NCBI GenBank assembly: GCA_034440635.1
Contig: JAOTON010001490.1
Location: forward strand, 1,725,501-1,789,500
Source of the DNA: Lepas anatifera
Lineage: Eukaryota > Arthropoda > Thecostraca > Lepadidae
Direction of reading: 5' to 3'
DNA: 64,000 nucleotides
Both the position numbers and the translations under genes were made by a program. Positions 1 through 15,869 of the stretch are shown piece by piece (positions within the stretch are counted from its first letter, which is position 1; every line of letters begins with the position of its first letter). The notes beneath the pieces were generated by a model. That model was not told where the DNA came from and did not search any database. It saw only the letters and a list, made by a program, of their open reading frames with translations.

Positions 1-660
1 GGGGGAACTGGGTCTTCATCGAGTCACCAGACGGAGTCCAGCATGAGCTCAGGCGACCAGCATGCTCGCTCTGCTCGAGTTTTCAAGCTGAGATGGTAGC
101 CCTCCAAGCTGACTGTGTCTTCCTACTGGACCACTCAGTGCACACAGAAGATCCGGTCATCTTCAGCATAGCCCGCCAAGGAGATGAGGCATTATAGAAA
201 TAAAATGGCTTAAATGTCTGTAGATAGGACAGCGAATCGGTAAAAAATCGCAAACTTCCTCGCCATCAGCTTAGACACCTGGTCCAAACACCAAAAATGG
301 CATACAGCTCTGAGGTAAAAATGGATCCTTCGTAAGGCAAAGTAGAAAACTTCTCAACATCGTCACCAACAAATGCACGCCCTGTGCCATTGTCACTTTC
401 TTTTGCAACCGTCTGTATAGAAACAGATGTGGATTTCGAACGGCTCCGCACGCAAGTTCATAAATTACTGGCGCGTCGGTTCAGGAGGCAAATTTTTGCT
501 TTGTTGGAGTAGGTCTATGTTCGTGCTATCTGTCGAGATGAGCTATGGTTCAATAACAGCTGCTTCATGTGGTTCCACGAGGCTGCTGTCGATACCAGCC
601 TGTGCCAGCCAGGCACAGACTCTCACTCCCGGGTGACGGGTTGGAACACGCGAGCCACTG
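1..660 (+). pseudogene. 3' fragment of an I/R1-like non-LTR retrotransposon (RNase H part)
   Basis: This segment is a direct copy of 55,152-55,810, which lies downstream of a reverse transcriptase in the right arm of the large inverted repeat. Conceptual translation of the start gives a hydrolase-like strand followed by a stretch resembling the E-containing 'FQAEMVALQ' motif of a retrotransposon RNase H. Stops and shifts interrupt it everywhere, so no intact protein is made. The 5' RT part is outside the window or missing. RNase H next to an RT suggests the I/R1/LOA group, but this is inferred from short stretches only. Confidence 0.45.
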
Positions 661-727
661 TCTATCTGACAGAGGTAGGCGTCGCCAAAAAAAATGTTTG
701 GTATGTGGGGCATGTTGGTGACTGATT

Positions 728-1320
728 TTAAAGGGAACGTGGCACCTTGGTAAAAATTGTAATTCTGTGTAATTAGGCGTACTTTTAGCCGAAAATAATG
801 AAACCACTCATGATTTCGCGGAAAATGTACAACAAGCTCAATACTTTGATTTTTAAAATACTCATATATGAAAAGAAATAAACATCTGCCTGTGGATGAT
901 GTCACGATCTGGCAACCACTACCATACTTGAAACGCTTCAAGGGCTTCGATTGGCTGATGCTCATCGTGACGTCAGTATATGTCGTCATACCAGTAGCTC
1001 ACAACAATGGCCGCCTGGCGAGAGGTACATAAGAAGTACATTTCGGGTAGGTTTTAGTTTTTTTCTACGGAAATATCGAGTTCCAAGACAAATGATATAT
1101 AGAGCTCCTGGTTTTCCGACTTGCTTTACAATTTGGCTAGCTTAGGCTATCGCAGGCTGTAATTTATTTCCTTTTCCAGAGGAGTATTTTAAAAATGAAA
1201 ATATTGAGCTTATTGTACATTTTTCCAGAGAAATCATGAGTGGTTTCATTATTTTTGGTTAAAAGTACGCCTAATTGTACCAAATTCCAGGATTCGACCA
1301 AGGTGCCACATTTCCTTTAA
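728..1320. mobile_element. TTAA-flanked MITE, family 1 (GGGAATGTGGCACC ends), copy 1
   Basis: The body 732-1316 is flanked by TTAA at 728-731 and 1317-1320. The ends are inverted repeats over roughly 150 bp: the left end reads AGGGAACGTGGCACC and the reverse complement of the right end reads AGGAAATGTGGCACC, and the similarity continues inward through the adjacent A/T-rich parts. No ORF of its own is visible. TTAA targeting is typical of piggyBac and Kolobok superfamilies; which one mobilised it cannot be told. Other copies are at 22,574-22,957, 55,875-56,467, a split copy at 25,471, and a fragment at 63,387. Confidence 0.75.
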
Positions 1321-1399
1321 TGGCTTAATGCAAAGCGAGTATTTTACTGCGCATTTGTAGCGGTATTCCATTAATTTCCACTAGCATGCTTATTATGGG

Positions 1400-2160
1400 T
1401 GAAGCTTGGAACGCCCCTGTTACTATTCTGCTATCGTGATGATGGACATATCGATAATCTTTTTCGCGGACTAAGGAGCGGCCCCATACAAAACACAGCC
1501 GTACTCGATCTCTGAACGAATAAGTGATCTATATAGCAAAAGAAGCTTATAACGTAGCGTATAACGATGAGCATATAACGTGCGTATAACGTATATATAG
1601 GCGATAAGCGTATAACGTTTATAGCATGAGAAACATTTCTCTATCTGCACCGTATCTCATCCTCGTCAACACTTTCAGTATTTTCAGCGTATCGAAACAT
1701 TTTTTTGCGGAAATCCTCCAGGTGTGGCACATATGAAAGTTGATTGAGTGTGAGCCCGATAAATCTAGTTTCTGCTACAACGTCGATCGGATTTCCGCGA
1801 ATTTACAACATCGGGTATTCAGTCTCAATGTCAATCATAGAAGTACATGCACTTTTTCTTTGAACTTGAAAATTTCAGTCCATTGCTTGTGATCCATTGC
1901 TGCAATGTGTCAAGGCCAAGCTGCAGCCGCCTCTGCTCAGCTGCTGTAGTAGACGCTGTCATCCATATTGTGAAGTCTTCAACGAAAAGCACATGGCGTA
2001 TGTTTGCGGGAAGTGTCTGCAATATCATTGGTCATAACTGCAAACAAGGCTATGCACATCACAGAATCCTGGGCTATGCCACTCTGTTGCTGATACCAAT
2101 CCGAAACGACTGAGTTTACGCAAAATCTAAAATACCTATTTTCGGAATATTAGAAATAAA
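1400..2160 (-). pseudogene. Jockey-like non-LTR reverse transcriptase fragment
   Basis: Minus-strand translation gives RT-like stretches including 'VVSDWYQQQSGIAQDSV' (motif B region, where the usual PQGS is altered to AQDS), then 'LFVEDFTIWM' in place of the catalytic (F/Y)VDD, then the downstream '(L)KFSSSKKKCMYF' region and an 'LIRSEIEYGCVLYG' thumb-like stretch. The catalytic DD is changed to ED and stops interrupt the frame, so this is a dead relic. The same fragment lies inverted at about 24,640-25,400. Clade assignment is from memory of Jockey RT motifs. Confidence 0.6.
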
Positions 2161-2169
2161 CCATCTCAA

Positions 2170-3430
2170 GTGGCCTCGCTCGCCGAGTCCAAAGAGTTTC
2201 TGCAGAACGGCCTTGGATAGCAAAGGCGCCCCCCAAGGGATGATGGCGCCCCCTGGGGAGGAAGGCGCCCCCTACAGAAAATCTTGCACCACTCATCGAA
2301 AATGCAATCCGCCGTCTCTGGACACCTATGCTATCCAGAGGGGCACCTTTGCTCCATGGGGGCGCCTTTTGCTTTCCATGGCGCAGCTGTGATGTCAAGG
2401 GGTGCCATTCATATCTGAAAATGTTTTCCTCACAGAGGATCCTACCTCTTCGGGTAGGAGGTGATCAGGCTTGATTTTCTCTGCCCGGTTGGGGCGCCGG
2501 CCAATTCCGGGGGTGCCGCCCAAATCCGTATCGGGGGGGGGCCTCTCCGGGCATGTTCAAAACCAGGTGTGCAAAAATATACTTTTGCACACCATCATTT
2601 TTTCATGGTCTGCAACTGCAGACCCTGTTCCGCAGAATCCGCCGTCCCCTTCCGCCCCTGCTCTCAAGGGAGCGCCTTTGCTATGCAAGGGAGCTTATGC
2701 TTTTCAGAGGGGATGCCTTTGCTCTATAGGGGGGGGCGCCTTTTGGTGTACAGGAGTGCCTGTGCTAACCAGCCAGAGGGCGCTTATGCTATCCAGGGGC
2801 TTCGTTATTCCTCTACTGGGGACGCCTTTTTCTATCCAGGGGCGCCTCTTGCTGTCTAGGAGGCGCCTTTGCCTTCCAAGGGCGCCTATGCTATCCAGAG
2901 GGGTGCCTTTACTCAACGGGGGACGCCTCTTGCTTTCCAGGGCGCAACTTTGATGTCAAGGTGCGCCATTCATATATGAAAATGTCTTTTTCACAGAGGA
3001 TCCTACCTCTGGGTAGGCGGTGGTTAGGCCTGATTTTCTCTGACCGGCCGGAGGCGACGGCCAAATCCGGGGTGCCACCCAAATCCGTGGGAGGGGGGGC
3101 CTCTTCGGACCAGTTCTAAACCAGGTGTGCGGAAGATACTTTTGCACACCAACATTTTTCATGGCGTGCAACTGCAGACCCTGTCCCGCGGAATCCGCCG
3201 TCCCTGCCGCCTTTGTTTTCCGGGGGGTGTCTTTTACTCTCCAGGAGGCGCCTTTCCTACCCAAGGGCGCCTATGTTATCCAGGTGGCGCCAATTCTCTG
3301 CGGGGGGCGCCTTTTGCTGTCCAGGGGCGCATGTGATATCCAGGGCGCCGTTTCTCTTCTTCGGAGGCACCTCGGTTGTCCAGGAGGTGCCTACGCTATC
3401 CAAGGGCGCCTATGCTACCGAAACAGCAGA
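2170..3430. repeat. GGCGCC-rich ~20-bp minisatellite with two spacer modules
   Basis: Degenerate ~20-bp monomers of the form ggcgcctttgctatccagg run through this stretch. Two non-tandem spacer modules of about 270 bp, at roughly 2,380-2,660 and 2,945-3,215, interrupt them. Each module contains a CCGGCCGG/'ctctccgg' G+C-rich part and, in the first, a near-perfect hairpin at 2,566-2,593 with an 11-bp stem and ATATAC loop. The same array and module recur at 47,440-50,470 and 63,640-64,000. Many open frames here are artefacts of the periodic sequence. Confidence 0.7.
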
Positions 3431-4081
3431 TGTACGCGTTTCCACCGCAAATTCTTGCCTCTCGAGCACTTGATCGAATCAGCTTGCTGGCTCGCTCCGA
3501 CATTATCCTAGTGCATGCTGGAACACTGATAAAGAGTGGGAATAAAACACCGGATGAACCCAGAGAAAGATGTAAGGCAGACAAATAGGTCGTGAGGCAG
3601 TATACAGAGGCAAAATACAAACATATAACGCACAGAGTAAGATACAATAAGATGACCTGACCTGTGTGACCTGTGAGTGATGGACATTAATAACAAACAC
3701 TCATTAGTCAGGCCCATACCAGATCCAGAAGCCGACTCTGGCTACGAGTACTCCCCGCTCACCCCTAATATTGGTATTTTGAAAACGATATTTCTGTTTT
3801 CAGTAGGTTGTATTTTTGTTAGGACAAGCACATTGCTGGCCGGCACAACAGATCATGAACAGTCTTGCGAGGATAACGCGAACTACCCTCGTTTTGGCAA
3901 TGAGTTGCCTGTGGATACACGTCCTGAACACTTAGTCTCACGAAATGCAACTCGTTGTCAAAAAAATATTTAACGTCTTACACACACCATAGCGACAGCG
4001 GTCTTTACCACGTCGCTAAGCCACCTCACCCTCGGACTCATAGCATCTAATCAGTAGTATGATAATAGACTCGCATCATGT
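3431..4081. other. Unique intergenic sequence 3' of the EB-SRCR gene
   Basis: The minisatellite ends near 3,430 and sequence complexity becomes ordinary. A 98-codon plus-strand frame (3,677-3,973) with one hydrophobic stretch is present but has no recognisable domain. No repeat shared with the rest of the window was seen. This is the presumed 3' flank of the minus-strand gene at 4,082-4,815; no canonical AATAAA was found close to its stop. Confidence 0.4.
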
Positions 4082-4815
4082 TCAGGCACAGATCACACCG
4101 GCTACCTCATTCTCGCTGCAGTTTTCTTTGGTTTCGTGGCTGCATGCCCCAAGGTGACTCTCTGATCCCCCACATTCCACGTTATCCATGATAAAGTTGT
4201 CGCTGCCTGGAAACTCGGAGCAACAAGAAGCGGCGCCCCTCTCAAATCCTAGCGTGCGACAGAGCACCTTGGCGTCGCGCGAATCCCAGCTATCGTCGCA
4301 GACAAACTGCCAGGGTCCTCCATTTTTTCTCACCTCGACACGTCCCATGTTACACCCGGATCCCCCAGTCAGCCTGTACTCGAAGTCTCCCTCGGAAGTC
4401 GTGGGACACGAACAGCTGCCGTCCACGCACGTGCCGTTGTAGCGGCCGGTGAAGCAGTCTCCGTCGGAGGCGCAGGGCCCCTCAAGCTGGCGGCGCGGCG
4501 ACACTCGCCCTTGTTGTTGTAGAAGCCCTGCTCGCAGGAGCAGACCCCGAAGAGACATACGGAGTGGCCGTTGTTGACCTGACACTGGTCGTCCGTGATG
4601 CACGGGTCATTCAAAAGCAGCGGCTCGCACTGACTGCCCGAGTCCTCCGTCAACCGAGAGCCTAGTGGGCAGGCGCAGAGTCCGCTCCTGGACAGGGCGG
4701 AGAAACTGAAGAGGGTATCCAACCGATGATTGATGCTGCTCAGAATGGCGTCGACATTGAGCTCGTGAGTAGATGCCCCGCTCGCCAAGGCGATCAGCAG
4801 CGCAACCAACAGCAT
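4082..4815 (-). CDS. Secreted EB-module / SRCR-domain protein (one frame break)
   Basis: The product is about 244 residues. The chosen ATG at 4,815 begins a clear signal peptide (MLLVALLIALASG); an in-frame ATG at 4,881 would put a polar stretch ahead of it. After a short N-terminal region come two cysteine-rich EB-like modules (spacing PC-x3-D-x-QC ... CxxGxCxCxxGF, then PCASDGDC ... C), then a C-terminal SRCR domain with the hallmark GRVEV, VCDD, DAKVLCRTLGF, MDNVEC and GVIC stretches, ending two residues past GVI at the stop. SRCR domains bind ligands in secreted and surface innate-immunity proteins; EB modules are common in ecdysozoan secreted proteins. The frame is broken near 4,490, in a GCC-rich run, by what looks like one missing base; joined by eye, both sides form one domain order. 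This could be a consensus error or a young pseudogene. It has no introns in the coding part and is the only non-repeat gene I can support here. Confidence 0.75.
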
Positions 4816-4916
4816 GGTGACAAGATGGTGAGTGAGGAGTAGTTCAAACCAGCGAGGACGGCTTTGTGTCGCCGGAGACACCGCTGTGTGTTGTGGTTTC
4901 AGCCCGCGGTGTCTCG

Positions 4917-4926
4917 CTTTATATCC
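4917..4926 (-). promoter_or_regulatory. TATA box of the EB-SRCR gene
   Basis: The minus strand reads GGATATAAAG here. It lies about 100 bp upstream of the signal-peptide ATG at 4,815, which would place transcription start near 4,890 and leave a short 5' UTR. No other promoter element was identified. Confidence 0.5.
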
Positions 4927-4929
4927 AAG

Positions 4930-5832
4930 CCAGCCGGCGGCCCAGAGGCTCAGGCAAGCGACTTTGTTTATGTCGGGTGAACCCCCATCGATCCGTCCTC
5001 TGTATCATCAAAAGATTTCGCCGAGGGCAAATGAGATGGGGATTTGCTCGTTGATTCAACACTGATATGTCCGATATCTCAAAAACCTTACATCAAAAAA
5101 TATTTCGGAGACCTTTAAATGGGTTTGATTCTATAACGTTGTCTCTTTATGCCTAAGTTCTCGACAGTTATAACTAATAACGCGGTCAGTTATTTTCAGC
5201 CAACCGGTGTTCATCGTGAGGTGCCCGTGGCATCCCAATCTGATAAGAGGAGAGTCAGGCAATTCCGCCAGTGTGATGAATGTGCTTTCCCCTGTGTTGA
5301 ACGAGCTACTCGATTCAAGAGCCGTCCACCCCCTACCAAAACGCCTCTGCAGGTTGTATTCAGTCAGGTGGTGATGATTGCTTCGGTGTAGTATGAATTT
5401 CATCCAAAAAAGTGTTTTTTATCCAAGCCGTCATTATTGAAAACGAAGAAATAAGAATAGGATTTGCCATAGGAAAATACGGCTGAGTATACAAAAGTAT
5501 TCTCAGCCGTATCTACACAAATACAGCCCAATTCTTGTTTTCCCATACATTTCCAATGCAGAGGTTATGGATCTGTATCTGATCTTTGGTAGTAGATGTA
5601 AAAATAACGGAACATTTTTTTTAGGTACGAACTTAGTGTATTGAATACAAAAACATGTTCACAACACATCACGTGCCACGACTACATTCCTTAGGCCCAC
5701 CAGCTTCAGCACTGCCTACGTCCTAATACTATTTTTTAACTAACTAATTCACCTAACTACCACTAACCACTATCCTAACTAAATTCTCCTTCTAACCTCT
5801 ACCTCTAACTATATCATCACCTTAGCAGCACC
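4930..5832. other. Intergenic region upstream of the EB-SRCR gene
   Basis: No gene is supported. A CTAAC/CTAACC-rich pyrimidine-biased tract occupies about 5,735-5,830 directly before the TTAA MITE. A similar tract occurs at 44,650-44,730. The small open frames at 5,131-5,403 overlap on both strands and look random. Confidence 0.4.
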
Positions 5833-6675
5833 TTAACACGCGCATTGACGGGGGTCTGAGCCACCTTCGCATTGGCGGGGGGGCGGGTACCCGCCCCCTA
5901 AGATCTCGAGAACCACGGTAGGTAGCGAAAAACGGTAAACGGCGTTGGGCTGCCCATTCACTTCTCCATCGAACACATTTAAACCATTTTTGTCAGGTCA
6001 CATTTAAGGTCACGAGAGGTCAAAACATGCCCGTCATAGGGATAACATGTAAATTCAGTTTTTCGGCCATTACATCTGAACAAGTAAAGATAGAGCAAAA
6101 CAACTTGAACTATATGAATCCTCTTAGCGAGCCGAATCGAATGATATATAATTTGACCTTGCTAGGTCAAACCAAGGATTTGACCTGAACTGAGGTCAGG
6201 TCAGGGTCAAATTATATAAAATACATACCATTAGAACCGCAAAGCCCAGGCGAGTCTAATGCAGCTAAAATAAATGCTCTATCACCATCCGTTACTGAGT
6301 TATTCCGTAAAAACCATTTTCCCATGTATTTCCAATTGAGAGGTCATGCCTCGTACCTGACCTTAGGTCATCGATATCAAAAATACCGGAACAGATTTTA
6401 GAGAACTCGGTGGGACCATTATGTGATATGAGTTTCAATCGGATAAGTTCATCCTGCTCCGACTTATGCTATCTTAAACTTTTTTTGAGGTCGGGTCACT
6501 TGACCTGTACTGGGGACCTGACCTGAGATGACCTAACCTTAAAATTTTCACAGAAGTTGTAAAAATGATGGGGGAAAAGGTATACCAAGTTCGGCGGCGC
6601 TAGCGCCGCCGTTTTTCTACTGTCTCCGAAAAACCCGAGGGGGCGGGTACCCGCCCCTGTCAATGCGCGTGTTAA
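5833..6675. mobile_element. TTAA-flanked MITE, family 2 (CACGCGCATTGACGGGGG ends), copy 1
   Basis: TTAA at 5,833-5,836 and 6,672-6,675 flanks an 835-bp body. The left end reads CACGCGCATTGACGGGGG and the right end is its inverse (CCCTGTCAATGCGCGTG). Next to each end is a GGGCGGGTACCCGCCC palindrome. The interior has no ORF but carries many TGACCT/AGGTCA half-sites, for example around 6,150-6,215 and 6,490-6,535. Related copies are at 60,893-61,723 (internally inverted relative to this one) and, more distantly, 52,573-53,483. Confidence 0.8.
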
Positions 6676-6744
6676 TCCCTGAATGTGCGGGCGTGTGCGT
6701 ATGCGTGTGTGGGTGTGGGTGTGGGCGCGTGCGTGTGTGTGTGC

Positions 6745-11560
<4,816 letters not shown>

Positions 11561-12590
11561 TGCATAATGTTACGACACCTATTATGACGCATGCAATTAC
11601 ATCAAGTAAGGTTATTCGTGTTTAGATCCAGGTTACAGGTCAATTTTAAAGGTCACTGGCCTTGATGATCATGTTGATCAAGGTCATTGGTAAGCTTGGG
11701 CACGCGCTAGTTATAGCGTAAATTAGGCCTATTTGTTGGGTTGTGCCGTATAGGTCAATAACCTTGAAGGACCTTGACCTAAAAATTGCAGACATTGTTT
11801 AGGCCTTCCCTTTGGCCTCAGTCCTGTTCTGAGTATTCACGCCCCGTTCGGCCCGTTGGGGGTGCTTGAACACCCCTCGAGGTCTCCCAGTGGCACGAAA
11901 ACGTCGGCGCGAAACGACACGTACTTGTCCCCTTATCATTGATCAATTCCGCCTTTCCTCAAAATTTAAGGTTGTGTCATCTCAGGTCAGGTCACCAGCG
12001 CAGTTCAGTGACCTCATCCCAAAATGTTTAAGGTGGCGTAAGTAAGAAAGGGTGAACCTATCAATTCAAGCTTGTACCATATAATGGGCCCAAAAGTACT
12101 AATAGATTTATCCCGGGATTTTTCCCATCGATGACCTAGGGACAGGTACGAAACATGACCTCTCCATTGAAAATGCATGGGGTGAAACGGAAATTTGCCA
12201 AAAATTGATCTATGTCTGCAGACGCCGCTTGGAATACCTTCGGATTCCCCAAATCATAGTATCCGAGGCCTCTTTATCGGTTCTTGTTGCAAGTTTAGAC
12301 ATATTACCTCTGAGGTTCATCTGGGGCTTCCTAAGCAGGTTTTAGACTTGGGTCAATTGCTTTGCAGGAAATATTGATAAAACCCGTATTTTGATACCAT
12401 TTTTATTGCTATTGTGACTTGATTCATATGCATACTGACTATGCTAGGCTAGATGGTGACCTTGACCTACCCTAGGTCGGTTTTTTTGTTTTGACATAGT
12501 ATAGTCATATTATGCATTATTTGATGATTCGCCGTAACGAGAGGAAGCGAAGTGTGCCTAAAAATGATTCTAGCTCAACTCTGGCAGATG
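11561..12590. other. AGGTCA-rich non-coding tract
   Basis: This stretch has no gene. It contains many TGACCT/AGGTCA half-sites (for example 11,620-11,790, 11,960-12,010 and 12,455-12,480) and a G/C-rich partial palindrome near 11,840-11,890 (ggggtgcttgaacacccc) like those at TTAA-MITE ends. It resembles decayed members of the AGGTCA-bearing MITE families. A block near 12,325-12,410 is shared with 19,100-19,170. Confidence 0.45.
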
Positions 12591-13440
12591 CTGAGTATAT
12601 GACAGAGACATGTTGTAGCTTTGTCTCGGGGGAGGGACCCCAGCGCTGATCCCTGGAAAAATCTGCAATTGCCCCAGGGGCCCTCAGGAGTCAGGAAATC
12701 TGGCGTGGGTGGAATCCGGTAGGAGGGATTTTGGGTCTCCAAAATCAGCTGGGGGCCCGTGCCAGTTAGGGGACCTAGATAAGGGCGCCCGACGAGCTCA
12801 TTTGACCTCAGTGCCAACACAGGATTCTCAAGACCAGCGTGGGTGCCTACCTATCTAAACGGTTTCTAAATAGGCTCAGGGACCCAAACTAACCCAGAGG
12901 TTCAGTTTTCAACTCATGGGGCCCAGGCACTCTGAGGGGAACCTGCGAAGCTTAGAAGGCCCATAAAACTAATAGGGCCAGACTAGCTGGGTGGCTCGCC
13001 GAACTAGTGTCCAGATACGCACGCGGGCCCCAAACAAGCTGAAGGGATCTATATCAGTTAAACGAAAACGATACCACCGGGGACAATGACCAGTTAAGGG
13101 ACACTAATCCAGCTTGGGCTCGGCTCAGAGCTCCAGTTTTTAGTCAGAGGGCCCAGGACCTGTTGATGGGGCCCTATATCAATAAAGGGCCCAGCTTAAT
13201 TGGCTTCAGCGGCGACATATAGGTTTCAAGTTCAGTGTGAGAGCCTGGTTAACTAAAGCGGTCCTAGATCAGCTGAGGGGACTCGATATAAAGTCGGAAG
13301 TCACCAAAACTCAGGGGCCCAGGCCCGCAGAGGTTCTGGGGCCTTGAGGCTCAGGTTAGCGTCAATCGGGTATTTCAGTATGGAGCCGTTAGCCAGGACA
13401 ACTGTGATAAGTGGAGGTGGTGGATACTACGCCCCAGTTT
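12591..13440. repeat. Degenerate GGGGCCC/AGCT minisatellite
   Basis: Diverged monomers of about 20 bp built around GGGGCCC and CAGCTNAGGG occupy this stretch. They resemble, in diverged form, the arrays at 15,870-17,060 and 59,640-62,000. No gene is visible. Confidence 0.5.
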
Positions 13441-13662
13441 TTGCCATGACCGAAGATAACTGTATTATTTGCTCATCGTGCTTCAGTTAGCGTCAGTGGG
13501 TGCTTTCAGCATTTTTACCAAGGTACCAGTCGTTAGCTGGCCCGAAATATGTTGATGGTAAACGTGAAGATGTCATCACTAAGGGGAAGCCTTCTGAAAA
13601 TAAGCATTTACAAATCCTTTTTTAAACGCGTTTTTCTTGACACTGGCTGCCTTTTGGGTGGT

Positions 13663-14135
13663 AAATTGGCCAGTGGCGGATCAGGGGGGCAAAATGGCAT
13701 TCCCCAAACGGAAAAGCTCGGGACAAAACTATGTTTTCGCCCCCAAAGCGATCGACCTCCTTTTTCCCCTACTCCTTTTTAGTTTATAAGCAAGATTTTG
13801 GTGTTTCAACTCTCAACTTCAAACAGAACATAATTTGATAAGATGTTCCCTGGCCTGTCCCCTCGAATCCGGAAATGTAAAAACACTGAAGATTATATAT
13901 TCGGGCACACCCTTCATCAGAATCATGGGTAAATATCAATAATTCTCAGTTATAGTATAGCCAGCCTTGGATAGGAAGAAGTATCTCGAGCCCTTTTTTG
14001 GTTTTCGTCTGAAATACCCCGAAATTCTTCCGGCAAGTGATATAGGTGGCGCAGCTTTGACTGCGTGACGTTTTTTGCTTTTTGACTGTGGTTTGCCTTT
14101 CAAACCGACCGGCTAGATCCGCGACTGAATTGGGC
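13663..14135. mobile_element. hAT-like MITE with CAGTGGCGGATC end
   Basis: The element spans about 13,671-14,127, starting CAGTGGCGGATC and ending GATCCGCGACTG. Flanking 8-mers AAATTGGC and AATTGGGC are near-identical, as expected for an old 8-bp target duplication. The left part is homologous to the inverted interior of 45,066-45,452 (same 'caagattttggtgtttcaactctcaac' region). No ORF. An 8-bp target duplication with CAG-type ends is characteristic of hAT elements. Confidence 0.6.
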
Positions 14136-14183
14136 CCCCAGGTTCGGGCCCTCCGCCTGGCCCCCTTAACGAAATCCTAGTCC

Positions 14184-14185
14184 GT

Positions 14186-14222
<37 letters not shown>
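14184..14222. repeat. Short (GT)n microsatellite
   Basis: A GT dinucleotide run follows the MITE. The opposite strand shows a matching CA run; no coding potential. Confidence 0.9.
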
Positions 14223-14226
<4 letters not shown>

Positions 14227-14699
14227 CGTGCGTGCATAGAGGTCGGGCTTATGTTGTTTGGCTTGTGCAGTCTTTCTAGTCTGTATGCAGTATTCTAGCA
14301 AAATCTCCCCATTTGGCTCTGACGGAACTCAGATTGCTTCTGAGTTGTGCATATTAAAACTCTTTCTCGGTCTCAATTTGGAGCAGGGTTAGGAAGTATT
14401 AAAAAAATAACGGAACATTATTTGTAGTGCTTGGCGGGCCTATTAGGTGATACGGGTTTCAGTTGGATAGATTAGCTCTGTTTTTACTTATGCTATCTTC
14501 AGCATTTTTGGAGATGAAGTCACTTGACCTGCTGTTAAAAGTGACCTGATTTGAGATGAGACGACGTTAAAATTTTGGGAGAAGACGTAGAAATTATCAA
14601 GCATAAGGTGTACCAAGTACGGCGGCGCTGTTTTTTTTTGGTGCCGGCGGAAAACCCCGAGAGGTTTCCAAACACGCCTTCCACCGGGGAGAGGGGTAA
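14223..14699. other. Non-coding tract with family-2 MITE remnant
   Basis: The part 14,400-14,690 resembles the interior and end of the family-2 TTAA MITE: 'gtaccaagtacggcggcgct' followed by a T-run and 'aaaccccgag' parallels 6,590-6,640. The far end and target site are not intact. No gene seen. Confidence 0.4.
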
Positions 14700-14965
14700 A
14701 TTATATTTGAGGTCAAACTAGGTCATTTCGGGTTACATGGGTCGTTGTAGATCCATGACACACACGATGGAAGGAAATCTGTGGAGGTAAGTGATCAGCT
14801 TTCCTTTGGCATCTATATCAGCTATGTTGTAGCATGCGGCATTTAAGGTCAAGCTAGGGCATTGTGTCAGTCTGCAAAGCTCGTTTCAGATCCAAGGCAC
14901 ACATAATGGAACGAAATCTGTGGTAAGTGATCAAATTTCATTTGAAATCCATATTCGCCATGCTG
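14700..14965. repeat. Tandem duplication of ~130 bp
   Basis: Two diverged copies, about 14,720-14,835 and 14,845-14,965, share 'agatccatgacacacacgat'/'agatccaaggcacacataat', 'gaaatctgtgg..gtaagtgatca' and 'gctgt.gtagcat'. Both include AGGTCA-type half-sites. Non-coding. Confidence 0.55.
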
Positions 14966-15869
14966 TAGCATATGCGCCCGAAAGATACTTCCAGTGAGCG
15001 TTTGGCCCTACGTAATGACCTCTGTGACCTGTTACTAAATCTGAGTTACAACAAAATCACCCGCCACTGGTTCGATTATACCTTGAGGACCATCCAGTAA
15101 AAAATTATAAAATTGAAAATGGGGCTTAAAAAATAATGAAAAGAAAAGTTCACAAGGTCACGAGCTCAAGACCTGACCTGATATACCTGATATCAAAGTT
15201 TGTATTTTTCTTGTGTGGTCTGTTATATCTTCTGTTCATTGATATTCATTTTAATCAATTGTATTTGCCACTTTTAAGATACGAAGCTCTGCTTTAATGT
15301 TTCCGTTGGCCTCAAAACTTTGATGACCTCTGTCGGCTGGCCTCTTTGACCCTTGGGACCTGAAAATAGGCCCATTTTTTGCATAGAGGACCTTTGATAA
15401 CAAATTTGGTGGAAATCTGAGAGGTCATGGTCTGCTTTTTGGTGCTTATCTGGACGACTTATCCTGGAATGACCCATTGTGTTTTATAGAGCATATATTG
15501 CGTCTAAATCGAGCATGCTTCATATTCTGGCTAAAGGGTATATACTAAAAATCGGCGAAGCTCAGTGATCTACAGCGTCTTACCCTTTGACCTGACAAAA
15601 ACTGAATGTCTTTTCCATGAAATAAAAGCTCAAGCGCTTTCGAAAGGTGTTCACAAAATTTTTCTAGACTGAGATAAGGAAGGCTTTCTCAGAACATCTC
15701 ATATTAACAATTGTTGACCTATTTGGCCTCTGGTGACATTGATATTGAGCTGAGGAAGAAATGGCCGGACTAATTTAGACATCACTTTCAAAAAGCCTTC
15801 GAATTTGTTTTGCGCATATTTCTAGCTCCTTTCGTTTTCGAGATGGGGTCTTTCTTTACCCCACGCCCG
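14966..15869. other. Non-coding, AGGTCA-containing tract
   Basis: No gene is recognised. TGACCT motifs occur repeatedly (15,018-15,030, 15,170-15,180, 15,325, 15,340, 15,590). Overlapping small frames on both strands have no recognisable content. Confidence 0.35.

Noticed and set aside
3677..3973. 98-codon plus-strand frame with one hydrophobic stretch
   Set aside because: No signal peptide at the start, no recognisable domain, no second copy; could be chance.
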